From: Insolitispirillum peregrinum
GTDB taxonomy: Bacteria; Pseudomonadota; Alphaproteobacteria; Rhodospirillales; Rhodospirillaceae
Assembly: GCF_900156605.1 (NCBI RefSeq)
Contig: NZ_FTOA01000003.1
Span: 372,001 to 436,000 of the forward strand
Direction: 5' to 3'
Length of the DNA: 64,000 bases
In this document: piece by piece, positions 53,172 to 63,730 of the stretch
Numbering within the stretch: the stretch's first letter is position 1
Layout: every line of letters begins with the position of its first letter
The notes under the pieces: generated by a model
The model's input: only the letters and a program-made list of their open reading frames with translations
Databases searched by the model: none
What the model was told of the DNA's origin: nothing
Position numbers and translations under genes: made by a program

Positions 53172-53432
53172 TCAATGCAGCACAAACTCCCGATGCACAA
53201 CCTTCATTTCGCTGCTGGTGATCAGTGACGCCGACATCACATGGACAGAATGCAGCGGCCCTTCCAGCTCGCGTTGCCAGAAGTCCAGAAAGCGCCTCAG
53301 GTGGGGGAAGTCAGGGGCCAGGTCATAGTCCTGCCAGATGTACTGCTGCAAAACGGCAGGGAAATCGGGCAGGTGGTAAAAGATCCGGGCGGTGGTCAGG
53401 CGATGGTTTTGCAGTTGCCGGACAAGTGACAT
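53172..53432 (-). CDS. Usg family protein
   Basis: Protein of 86 residues matching the alphaproteobacterial usg family: LTTARIFYHLPDFPAVLQQYIWQDYDLAPDFPHLRRFLDFW and GPLHSVHVMSASLI. Function unknown; the family was named for a gene next to trp genes. ATG 53432 follows AGGAGG and fixes the start although the frame is open upstream. Confidence 0.85.
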   Translation of the reverse strand: MSLVRQLQNHRLTTARIFYHLPDFPAVLQQYIWQDYDLAPDFPHLRRFLDFWQRELEGPLHSVHVMSASLITSSEMKVVHREFVLH

Positions 53433-53519
53433 GGCAGCCTCCTGTGGCGAAAAAAAACTCCGCGTCGTCCATGAGTCTGATTTTGTGACTCTGCGATGAA
53501 AGTTCAATATCTTTTTTAA

Positions 53520-55337
<1,818 letters not shown>

Positions 55338-55370
55338 TCCGCTCCCCTGCCTTTTGTTTGTGACACCAAA

Positions 55371-55402
55371 AAACGGCGGCCTGATGCGGGGTCGCCGTTT
55401 TT
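55371..55402. terminator. Bidirectional terminator after groEL
   Basis: 8-bp stem AAACGGCG/CGCCGTTT preceded by an A-run and followed by TT and T-rich sequence; shared with the convergent diguanylate cyclase gene. Confidence 0.8.
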
Positions 55403-55422
55403 ATGTTTGGAGTCATCAGACG

Positions 55423-56589
55423 TTACTGGAACATCTCTTCGCCAACGGTCACCACCCGATCCTTGCCGGATTTTTTGGCACGATACATCCGCTGGTCGGC
55501 CTTTTCGACCAGATCGGACCAGGAGGCGGTCTTGTCGCTCTGGCGTTCGGCAATCCCGATGGAGGCTGTCTGCGGCAGGCCATCCGGGCGGTTGCCCAGA
55601 CCTTCGGCACGCAGGCGTTCGATGGCGATGCGGGCACCGACGGGATCGGTGTTCGGCATGATGATCAGGAATTCTTCGCCACCCCAGCGCACCACGATGT
55701 CCCCCCGGCGCAGAACCTTGCGCAGAGCGTCACAGGCCCGTTTCAGGGTCTTGTCGCCTTCTTCGTGGCCGAACATGTCGTTGACGCTTTTAAAGCTGTC
55801 GAGGTCGATGAAGGCCAGAGCCATCGGAATGTCCTGCCGGTCGGCATGATGGAACTGCACGTTCAGCAATTCTTCGCCGACCCGGCGGGTATAGACCTTG
55901 GTCAGCACGTCATGGCTGGCCTGCTGAACCAGCGCCATCATGAAATGCAACTGGCTCATCCCGGCCAGCGTTGCCACCACTGCCAGCAGACCCAGCAGCC
56001 ACAACGCCCCCAGATAGGACGAAAACGGCAGCAATTCAAAGCCACCGACCACAATGGCGACCATCGACAGGATCAGCGGAGCGGAGAAGGCAGCGCCTTC
56101 AATGGCGGTAATCGGAAACACCGACAGCCCGGCAACCATCACAAAGGGCAAAAAGGCATAGCCCGCTGCCAGCGCCAATTGCAGGCTGTCGAACTTGTAG
56201 CCCATCATCAACGGGTCAGAGACCAGAAAGAACAGCACCGGGACCGCCAGCAGGGCAGCCAGTGCCTTGAGGGCAACAGAAATTTTCTCGGTCGTGCGCG
56301 GAAATCCCCATGCCACCACCCCAAAGGCCGCAGCAGCGGCAGCCCGCAAGGCCGCCAGATACCAGCACAACGGGTTGGGGAAGAACAGCACATCCACGAC
56401 GATCCACAGCGGCGTCAGAATGGCAAATGTCACCGCAACAAGAAATACGCGAGAGCTGATCAGTTCTGCGCGCCGACGTTGCACCAGCGGCGAGTGGAGG
56501 GACGGCACCACCAGATCATGAAGCAGGTCAAGATCCATGATGGAGGTCAAGGCGGCATGCGCCTTCAGCACTGCGTTTCCGATACCCAT
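55423..56589 (-). CDS. Membrane diguanylate cyclase (GGDEF domain)
   Basis: Protein of about 388 residues. An N-terminal part with about five or six hydrophobic helices (about 45-210) is followed by a GGDEF domain (about 225-385) with LAFIDLDSFKSVNDMFGHEEGD and the active-site RWGGEEFLIIMP. It should make cyclic di-GMP. No EAL domain. Start uncertain: ATG 56589 is my choice, 56538 or 56715 are possible. Confidence 0.88.
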   Translation of the reverse strand: MGIGNAVLKAHAALTSIMDLDLLHDLVVPSLHSPLVQRRRAELISSRVFLVAVTFAILTPLWIVVDVLFFPNPLCWYLAALRAAAAAAFGVVAWGFPRTTEKISVALKALAALLAVPVLFFLVSDPLMMGYKFDSLQLALAAGYAFLPFVMVAGLSVFPITAIEGAAFSAPLILSMVAIVVGGFELLPFSSYLGALWLLGLLAVVATLAGMSQLHFMMALVQQASHDVLTKVYTRRVGEELLNVQFHHADRQDIPMALAFIDLDSFKSVNDMFGHEEGDKTLKRACDALRKVLRRGDIVVRWGGEEFLIIMPNTDPVGARIAIERLRAEGLGNRPDGLPQTASIGIAERQSDKTASWSDLVEKADQRMYRAKKSGKDRVVTVGEEMFQ

Positions 56590-56898
56590 TCTGTTTATAA
56601 GCAAGTTTCCTTGCTTTCCATCATGTTGCCGAGGAACTGGAGTCTGGTCTTGCGAGGCTGTCGGCCCGTGGCAGAAGGCAGTCAGGATGCCGTTTAGCGA
56701 TACTTGTCCTGTCACAAACTTTCAAGGGAAACCGTGGGTCGAAAGGATGGGGACGGCAAAAAGTGCCGCCTGCGAATGGCAGGTATGATTGATTATTGCG
56801 GGTATGGCAATGGCTGGGAACGATCTTTGCGCGCAAAATCCTTGGTCTTTGGCCTAAGGTGTGGTCAGTGGGAAGACGCGATCAGCCGGAAAGAATTA

Positions 56899-56926
56899 TT
56901 CACAAAGGCTATAAATTGTATACAAT
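56899..56926 (+). promoter_or_regulatory. Predicted matB promoter with GntR-type palindrome
   Basis: TTCACA (56899-56904), 16 bp, TACAAT (56921-56926). The perfect palindrome ATTGTATACAAT (56915-56926) covers the -10 box. From memory, this is the operator described for the malonate repressor MdcY of Acinetobacter and is close to the MatR site of rhizobia, which fits the downstream malonate-activating gene. Confidence 0.65.
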
Positions 56927-56970
56927 GGGCGGCACCGAAGATGCAGAGCCTTGCGCCACGCCACGCCCGG

Positions 56971-57009
56971 GCCAAAACTACGGGCCAAAATTACAGGTCA
57001 AAACTACAG
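56971..57009 (+). repeat. Three tandem 13-bp repeats just before matB
   Basis: GCCAAAACTACGG, GCCAAAATTACAG and GTCAAAACTACAG follow each other directly and end two bases before the ATG at 57012. They lie in the leader, so they could affect translation or bind a regulator. Confidence 0.8.
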
Positions 57010-57011
57010 GG

Positions 57012-58556
57012 ATGATCACGACCATGACGCATTCGCTTTACGCCCTCATCCGCAGCCGCTTTCCGGCGGACCTGTCGCAGCCCCTGCTGTCCACCCCGGA
57101 TGGACGCAGCCTTGCTTATGGTGAGGCAGAGCAGCTTGCCGGGGCCTATGCCCGCAGCTTTGCCGCGCTGGGGGCGGTGAAGGGCGACCGGGTGGCGGTG
57201 CAGGTCGATAAAAGCCCCGAAGCGCTGATGGTCTATCTGGCCTGCCTGCGGGCGGGGCTGGTGTTCCTGCCGATGAACACCGCCTATCGTCCGGACGAAG
57301 TGGACTATCTGCTGGGCAATGCCGAACCGGCGATTTTCCTCTGTCGCCCGCAGGACGAAGCAACGCTGAAGCCGCTGGCCGATCGCCATGGCGTTGGGCA
57401 TACCCTGACGCTGGGAACCGCCGGAGACGGGTCGTTGCCGGTACTGGTCGCAGCGGGGGAGGGCCCGGTGCCGCCGGTGGTGGCCTGCGATGCCGATGAT
57501 CTGGCGGCCATGCTGTACACATCGGGGACCACCGGCAAACCGAAAGGGGCGATGCTGACCCATCGCAATCTGGCCTCCAACGGGGTGGCGCTGGTGGAAA
57601 GCTGGCGCTTTACCTCGACCGATGTGCTGTTGCATGCCTTGCCGATCTTCCACGCCCATGGCCTGTTTGTGGCCTGTCATTGCGTGCTGTTGTCCGGTGC
57701 CCGGATGATCTGGCTGGAAAAATTCGATCTGGCCGAGGTTCTGGCAGTGCTGCCGCAGGCGACGACCTTCATGGGGGTTCCGACCTTTTACACCCGCCTG
57801 CTGGGCAGTCCGGCCTTCGGTCGGGATCATGCCGCGCACATGCGGTTGTTCACCTCGGGGTCGGCGCCACTGCTGGCCGAAACCCACCGCCAGTTCACCG
57901 ACCGCACCGGCCATGCCATCCTTGAACGCTACGGGATGACCGAAACCGGCATGAACACTGGCAATCCTTATGATGGCGAGCGCCGTCCGGGGTCGGTGGG
58001 GATGCCGTTTCCCGGCATCTCGGTGCGGGTGGTGGGCGAAGACGGAGTGACAGCCTTGCCGGTGGGCAGTGTTGGCGACATTCAGGTGCAAGGGCCGAAC
58101 GTAATGTTGGGCTATTGGCGGATGCCGGAAAAGACCCGCGAAGAATTCACCGTCGATGGCTGGTTCAAGACCGGTGATGTCGGGCTGATCGATGCCGATG
58201 GCTATCTGGATATTGTTGGCCGGGCGAAGGATCTGATCATTTCCGGCGGCTATAATGTTTACCCGAAGGAAATCGAAGGGGTGATCGACGATCTGCCGGG
58301 CGTGGCCGAAAGCGCGGTGGTCGGCATTCCGCACCCCGATTTCGGCGAGGTCGGTCTGGCCTTTGTCTGCCGGGACCCGGCCACCGCCGCCGAAGCCAGC
58401 GAAGACGCCATCATGGCCCACCTCAAGGAGCACCTTGCCAACTACAAGGTGCCGAAGAAGGTGTTTTTCGTCGATAGCCTGCCGCGTAATACGATGGGAA
58501 AAGTGCAGAAAGCCCTGTTACGCGAACAGCACAAGGGTATGTTTACGTCTGGCTGA
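57012..58556 (+). CDS. matB: Malonyl-CoA synthetase (malonate-CoA ligase)
   Basis: Acyl-adenylating enzyme of about 514 residues. Motifs: P-loop YTSGTTGKPKGAMLTHRNL, the MatB-type PIFHAHGLFVACHCVLLSG and RYGMTETGMNTGNPYDGERRPGSVG, and GRAKDLIISGGYNVYPKEIEG. Converts malonate, CoA and ATP into malonyl-CoA in the cytoplasm, feeding fatty-acid synthesis. No malonyl-CoA decarboxylase (MatA) gene is adjacent. In-frame ATG 57024 is an alternative start. Confidence 0.88.
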   Translation: MITTMTHSLYALIRSRFPADLSQPLLSTPDGRSLAYGEAEQLAGAYARSFAALGAVKGDRVAVQVDKSPEALMVYLACLRAGLVFLPMNTAYRPDEVDYLLGNAEPAIFLCRPQDEATLKPLADRHGVGHTLTLGTAGDGSLPVLVAAGEGPVPPVVACDADDLAAMLYTSGTTGKPKGAMLTHRNLASNGVALVESWRFTSTDVLLHALPIFHAHGLFVACHCVLLSGARMIWLEKFDLAEVLAVLPQATTFMGVPTFYTRLLGSPAFGRDHAAHMRLFTSGSAPLLAETHRQFTDRTGHAILERYGMTETGMNTGNPYDGERRPGSVGMPFPGISVRVVGEDGVTALPVGSVGDIQVQGPNVMLGYWRMPEKTREEFTVDGWFKTGDVGLIDADGYLDIVGRAKDLIISGGYNVYPKEIEGVIDDLPGVAESAVVGIPHPDFGEVGLAFVCRDPATAAEASEDAIMAHLKEHLANYKVPKKVFFVDSLPRNTMGKVQKALLREQHKGMFTSG

Positions 58557-58629
58557 GTCATCGTTTTGTCTTGTGGCAAAGGGCCGCGAGGGCTTGCCGG
58601 GGAAAACGTTTTCTGTCTTTCATCTCTGT

Positions 58630-59898
58630 ATGATGAAATACCTTTCTCCCCGGCGGGCGTTTGCCCCCTTGTCCGAGTCTGCGGCGGCCCCTGATCCGTC
58701 AGCGGTGGTTGCGCACTGCCTGCCATTGGGGCGCAGCTTCCCCGATGTGCTTGCTGTCGGCGCTTTTCTCAAGGCGACGATAACGGTCATCCGGGGGGAT
58801 CAGGCGTGGATTTCGCGTGATCTGGGCAATCTGGACAGTCCGGCGGCAATCACCGCCTTTGAACAGACCGTTGAGGCAATGCTGGCCCTGACCGGGGCCG
58901 AGCCGGTCTGTATTGCCCACGATCTGCATCCTGATTTTCATTCCACCCGCTTTGCAACCCGTTTCGCGGCAGAGCGGGGGATTCCGGCGCTCGCCATTCA
59001 GCATCACCTTGCCCACATGGGGGCAGTGCTGGGGGAACATCAACGGCAGGAGGCAACGGCCTGTCTGGGGCTGGCGCTGGATGGTTTCGGACTGGGGCCG
59101 GAGAATGCCGCCTGGGGGGGCGAGCTGCTGGCGGTCACGCCGTCCTCGGGCGCATGGCTGCGGCATGGCGGTCTGGCTCCGCTGGCGCAGCCGGGCGGCG
59201 ATGTAGCTGCCCGTCAGCCGTGGCGGATGGCGCTGGCGGCCTTGCATCGTCTGGGGCGAGCCGACGAAGCGGTTGCCCGTTTTGCCGACGTCAGCGGCAG
59301 CGGAGGCCCCAAGGGAGTCGCCTTGCTGCTCCGCATGATGGAGCAGGGTTTCAATAGTCCATCAACCTCATCCTGCGGGCGGCTGTTTGATGCGGCCTGC
59401 GGCTTGTTGGGAGTGCTGCCAATCGCCACCTTTGAAGGCGAGGCTCCGATGGCGCTGGAAAAACTGGCGGCCTCACACCCTGATGTGTGTCTGTTCGCTG
59501 ACCCTGTTTGGCAGGTGCTGGCCGATGGCTCGCTCAGCTGCGATCCTCTGCTGGATCGGCTGATGGCGCTGGGCTGTGATGCTGCCGGTGCCCCACTGGC
59601 CTGTTCGACCCTGCCGGTCGGGCAACAGGCCGCAGGGGCTGCCCTGTTCCATCGCGGACTGGCGGCGGCACTGGTGGACTGGGTGATGGCGCAGGCCCCT
59701 GCGCCGGGGACGCTGGTGCCGTTGGGAGGCGGATGTTTTTTCAATACCGTGCTGAGGTCCGCCGTGGTGGCAGGCTTGCAGGCGCGGGGGCTGACGCCGT
59801 TGTTGCCAGTGGCCTTGTCCCCCGGTGATCCGGCGATCAGTTTTGGCCAGGCATGGTGTGCCGCCGCGCACTGGGTGGCGCAACGAGGCAAGGGATGA
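58630..59898 (+). CDS. HypF C-terminal-like carbamoyltransferase (Kae1-like domain only)
   Basis: Protein of about 422 residues matching only the last part of HypF. It retains Kae1/HypF motifs: IQHHLAHMGAVLGEH (metal-binding His), LGLALDGFGLGPENAAWGGELL, FDAACGLLG, PLGGGCFFNTVL and LSPGDPAISFGQAW. The acylphosphatase, zinc-finger and YrdC-like domains that make carbamoyl-adenylate are missing. No hydrogenase genes are in the window. Start uncertain (ATG 58630 or 58633; weak ribosome site). 73 bp after matB and overlapping the next gene by ATGA. Confidence 0.75.
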   Translation: MMKYLSPRRAFAPLSESAAAPDPSAVVAHCLPLGRSFPDVLAVGAFLKATITVIRGDQAWISRDLGNLDSPAAITAFEQTVEAMLALTGAEPVCIAHDLHPDFHSTRFATRFAAERGIPALAIQHHLAHMGAVLGEHQRQEATACLGLALDGFGLGPENAAWGGELLAVTPSSGAWLRHGGLAPLAQPGGDVAARQPWRMALAALHRLGRADEAVARFADVSGSGGPKGVALLLRMMEQGFNSPSTSSCGRLFDAACGLLGVLPIATFEGEAPMALEKLAASHPDVCLFADPVWQVLADGSLSCDPLLDRLMALGCDAAGAPLACSTLPVGQQAAGAALFHRGLAAALVDWVMAQAPAPGTLVPLGGGCFFNTVLRSAVVAGLQARGLTPLLPVALSPGDPAISFGQAWCAAAHWVAQRGKG

Positions 59899-62606
59899 GC
59901 AAAAAGCAGTTGGATCCTCCGGCCCTGCATTACGCGCCGTCCGAGGACATTTACGACGAAATGGCCGGACCGGACCGGCTGCCGCGCCCGCACTGGCAAC
60001 GGCTGAGTGCCGGGCTGCGCGCCATTGGCCCATCAGGTATGCGCCGACGCTGGGACCGCGGGCAGCGCCTGTTGCGGGCCAACGGGGTGACCTATAACGT
60101 TTACGGCGATCCCGAAGGCACCGAACGCCCGTGGCGGCTGGACCCGGTGCCGATGCTGATTTCTGCCGACGACTGGCGGCACATTGATCAGGCCCTGAGT
60201 CAGCGGGCGTTGCTGCTGAACATGATCCTTGATGACCTGTACGGGCCGCAACGGCTGTTGCGGCAGGGGTTGTTGCCGCCTGCGGTGGTCCATGCCAATC
60301 CGGCCTTTTTGCGGGCGCTGGTCGGGGCCATTCATGATGGCCCGCGCCTGCACCTGTACGGGGCCGACATCGCCCGTTCCCCCGATGGCCTGTGGTGGGT
60401 GGTCGGCGACCGCAGCGAAGCCCCCTCCGGGGCGGGCTATGCGCTGGAAAACCGCTCGATCATCTCGCGGGTTCTGCCGGACCTCTACCGCTCGTGCGAC
60501 GTGGCCCGGCTGGCGCCGTGGTTTGGCAAGCTGCGCGAGTCCCTGATCCGGCGGGCGCTGCTCAACCGCGACGAGCCAAACATTGTTCTGCTGACCCCCG
60601 GCCCCTACAACGAAACATGGTTCGAGCATACCTATCTGGCGCGTACCCTGGGCCTGACGCTGGTCGAAGGCGAAGACCTGACCGTTCGTGATGGCCGGGT
60701 CAACCTGAAGACCACCGATGGCCTGAAACCGGTTGATGTCATTCTGCGCCGCACCGACGGGGCCTATTGCGACCCGCTGGAATTGCGCTCGGACTCGACC
60801 CTCGGGGTGCCGGGGCTGGTGCAGGCGATCCATGGGCGGACGGTCGCCCTGTGTAACGGTCTGGGCAGCGGGCTGGTCGAAAGCCCGGCGCTGATGGCCT
60901 TTCTGCCGACCCTGTGCCGGGCGATGCTGGGGCAGGATTTGCTGATGCCGTCGGTGGCCACCTGGTGGTGTGGGCAACGGCGCGAGCTGGAATATGTGGT
61001 CCAGAATCTTGATCGGCTGGCCTTGCGCCCGGCCTTTTCGGCCTCGGTGCCGCTGGTGCGCGGAGCCTTGTTGTCGGCAGCAGAGAAAGAACAGTGGATT
61101 GCCCGCCTGCGCGCCAACCCGATTGGCTGGGTGGCGCAAGAGGCGGTGGACTTGTCCACCGCGCCCCTCTGGCGTTCCGAAGGCATCACGCCCTGTCCGG
61201 TGGTGGTCCGTACCTATGCCTGCGCCGAAGGCGACAGCTATGCGGTGATGCCCGGCGGTCTGACCCGCACCGGGACGGCCCCGCGCGAGCTGTCGGTGTC
61301 GATGCAGCACGGGGGCGGGTCAAAGGACACCTGGATTTTGACCGATGCGGACAGTGCCGTCCTTCAGCCGTCGGCGGTGCCGGTGGTCGATGGCTTGCAA
61401 GGCATTGAACCGCGCCTGCCGCTGGCGCGGGGCGATGCGCTGGTTGAACGGCCGGTCTCGCCGCAGTTGCAACGGGGCAAATCCGATCTGCCGTCCCGCA
61501 TGGCCGACAACATGTTCTGGCTGGGGCGCTATCTGGAACGCTGTGAAGATACCTGCCGTCTGTTGCGGGCGGTGCTGTTCCGGGTGCTGGCCGGGCCGGA
61601 TGCCGCGCACGAACTGACGGTGGCGCTGGCCCTGTTCCAGCGGATGGCGCATTTGCCGCTGTCGCTGGATCTGAGCGGTACCGGCGATCCGCAGGATGCC
61701 AATGCCCTGAGCACCACCCATGAACGGGCCTTGCGCCGCTTGCTGCGGGTCAACATGGACAGCTCCATGCCGCATGCGCTGGCCGGGACCATCCAGAACC
61801 TGTCGCGGGTGGCGACGGTGGTCAAGGATCACCTGTCCCATGATACATGGCGTACCCTGATCAGCCTGCCGGGGCGCATGACCTCGATTGGCCCGCCGCA
61901 CCGCCTTGATCCCGATGACGCGGCAACGGCCCTCGACCGCCTGATCATGGCGCTGTCGGCACTGGCCGGTCTGGCGCAGGAAAGCATGACGCGCGGGTCG
62001 GGCTGGCGGTTCATGGACATGGGACGGCGCATTGAACGCAGTCTGCACTGTCTGGACCTGCTCGATGCCACCCAACTGGACGTGGACAGCCCGCTGCAGG
62101 CGGCGCTGGAACTGGCGCTGGATGTGTCGGACAGCCAGATGACCTATCGCAGCCGCTATCTGGCCGCTCCCCGCTTTTTGCCGACGCTGGACCTGTTGCT
62201 GGCCGACGAAACCAATCCGCGCTCGCTGGCCTTCCAGATTGCCCGCCTGATGGAGCACATGGAGGCGCTGGTTCCCCACCGCAACACGCCGGTGTTCACC
62301 GCCGAACACCGGCTGGTGATTTCCCTGCAGGCAACGGTGCGGACGGTCTCCCTCGACCGGGTGCTGCTGCGCGGTCAGGACGGAGTGACCCTCAGCGCCC
62401 TGACCGCCACCTTGCGTGATGACCTCTACCGGCTGGTTGATGCCCTCAGCCGCCGTTATTTTGTCCATGCTGCCGAACAGCGGCAACCACATCGCATCGC
62501 CTTGCTGCGCCCGCTGCCATCCCGGCAGAATACCGCTGCCGATGATGAGGATGAGGCCGACGGGGGTGCTGTGCCGGGGCTTGCAAGCGTGTCAGGTGAA
62601 CCATGA
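59895..62606 (+). CDS. Circularly permuted ATP-grasp protein fused to an alpha-E domain
   Basis: Protein of 903 residues. Residues about 20-480 form the circularly permuted type-2 ATP-grasp domain (VTYNVYGDPEGTERPWRLDPVP, NMILDDLYGPQRLL, SIISRVLPDLYRSC, LTPGPYNETWFEHTYLAR, DVILRRTDGAYCDPLELR). Residues about 530-870 are the helical alpha-E domain (RMADNMFWLGRYLERCEDTCRLLRAV; RGSGWRFMDMGRRIERSLHCLDLL). The two parts are often separate genes. The family is predicted to form peptide or amide bonds with ATP. Coupled to genes on both sides by ATGA overlaps. Confidence 0.9.
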   Translation: MSKKQLDPPALHYAPSEDIYDEMAGPDRLPRPHWQRLSAGLRAIGPSGMRRRWDRGQRLLRANGVTYNVYGDPEGTERPWRLDPVPMLISADDWRHIDQALSQRALLLNMILDDLYGPQRLLRQGLLPPAVVHANPAFLRALVGAIHDGPRLHLYGADIARSPDGLWWVVGDRSEAPSGAGYALENRSIISRVLPDLYRSCDVARLAPWFGKLRESLIRRALLNRDEPNIVLLTPGPYNETWFEHTYLARTLGLTLVEGEDLTVRDGRVNLKTTDGLKPVDVILRRTDGAYCDPLELRSDSTLGVPGLVQAIHGRTVALCNGLGSGLVESPALMAFLPTLCRAMLGQDLLMPSVATWWCGQRRELEYVVQNLDRLALRPAFSASVPLVRGALLSAAEKEQWIARLRANPIGWVAQEAVDLSTAPLWRSEGITPCPVVVRTYACAEGDSYAVMPGGLTRTGTAPRELSVSMQHGGGSKDTWILTDADSAVLQPSAVPVVDGLQGIEPRLPLARGDALVERPVSPQLQRGKSDLPSRMADNMFWLGRYLERCEDTCRLLRAVLFRVLAGPDAAHELTVALALFQRMAHLPLSLDLSGTGDPQDANALSTTHERALRRLLRVNMDSSMPHALAGTIQNLSRVATVVKDHLSHDTWRTLISLPGRMTSIGPPHRLDPDDAATALDRLIMALSALAGLAQESMTRGSGWRFMDMGRRIERSLHCLDLLDATQLDVDSPLQAALELALDVSDSQMTYRSRYLAAPRFLPTLDLLLADETNPRSLAFQIARLMEHMEALVPHRNTPVFTAEHRLVISLQATVRTVSLDRVLLRGQDGVTLSALTATLRDDLYRLVDALSRRYFVHAAEQRQPHRIALLRPLPSRQNTAADDEDEADGGAVPGLASVSGEP

Positions 62607-63577
62607 GCGTGACCTACACCGTGCGTCATCTGACGCGCTACACCTACAGCTATCCGGTGACCCTGTCGCACCACGCCGCCCACCTGTTGCCACGGGTGGC
62701 CGATCGGCAGGTGTGCCACCTTGCCCGCCTGACCATCACCCCGCGCCCCAGCAGTCAGCGTCAGCGCAAGGACTTCTTCGGCAACCCGGTTTCGTTGTTT
62801 TCGGTCGATCAGAGCCACGAAGAACTGACCGTCCTGAGCGAAAGCCGGATCACGGTGGACCCGCCGGAGCCTCCCGCAGCCGACAAGACGCTCCCGTGGG
62901 AGCAGGTGGCCGCCCTGTTGGCGCACCCGATCCCGCGCGACGGGGAAAGCCTGCCGGTGGGGGTGGAGCAAGGGGTGGTGCTGGAGGCCACCCGCTACCT
63001 GTATGCCAGCCCGATGGTTCCTCTCTTGCCCGAGCTGGAAAGCTATGCCCGCCAGAGCTTTACCGCAGGCCGTCCGATTCTGGAGGCTGCCGTTGATCTG
63101 ACGCGACGGATTTTCCGTGATTTTGCCTATGACCCGGATGCCACCGACATCGCCACCCCGCTGGCGCATGTGATGGCCGAGCGGCGGGGGGTTTGTCAGG
63201 ACTTTGCCCATGTCCAGATTGGCGCCTTGCGCTCGCTGGGATTGGCGGCCCGCTATGTTTCGGGCTATCTGCTGACCGGCAATACCGTCGAGGCCAAAAA
63301 TGACGCTGCCGAGGCTCCGGCCCTGATCGGCAATGATGCCAGCCATGCCTGGGTGTCCCTGTGGAGTCCTGAAACCGGCTGGATTGATCTGGACCCGACC
63401 AACAACAAGATTGCCCTGCACGAGCACGTCGTGGTTGCGTGGGGACGGGATTTTGACGACATCAGCCCGATCAAGGGGGTGATGGTCGGCGGTGGCGACC
63501 ATGCGGTCAGCGTCGAGGTTGCCGTCTGCCCGGAGACAATCCCTGACCCGCTCCCGGAGCAAGGGGAAGAGTTGTAA
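62603..63577 (+). CDS. Transglutaminase-like cysteine protease family protein
   Basis: Protein of 324 residues. N-terminal beta-rich domain (YTVRHLTRYTYSYPVTLSHHAAHLLPR), then a transglutaminase core with the catalytic Cys in ERRGVCQDFAHV, His in DASHAWVSL and Asp in WIDLDPTNN. No signal peptide, so cytoplasmic. Usually encoded with cp-ATP-grasp/alpha-E proteins in a predicted peptide-modification system; the proteasome-like Anbu peptidase sometimes linked to it is not seen here. Confidence 0.92.
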   Translation: MSVTYTVRHLTRYTYSYPVTLSHHAAHLLPRVADRQVCHLARLTITPRPSSQRQRKDFFGNPVSLFSVDQSHEELTVLSESRITVDPPEPPAADKTLPWEQVAALLAHPIPRDGESLPVGVEQGVVLEATRYLYASPMVPLLPELESYARQSFTAGRPILEAAVDLTRRIFRDFAYDPDATDIATPLAHVMAERRGVCQDFAHVQIGALRSLGLAARYVSGYLLTGNTVEAKNDAAEAPALIGNDASHAWVSLWSPETGWIDLDPTNNKIALHEHVVVAWGRDFDDISPIKGVMVGGGDHAVSVEVAVCPETIPDPLPEQGEEL

Positions 63578-63730
63578 ACGTTTGCGTGAGGAAAGGGTGG
63601 GCCGTTTATCCTTTCTCTCACAGGAAAGTGCTGGAATATCTGGTAATGTGGCCCCATTATAGCCACTGTTAAAGAGAAGCACCTGGCGAGGATGGCCGGG
63701 GAACGTGAAACTGGAGAGGATAGCGCTGAC

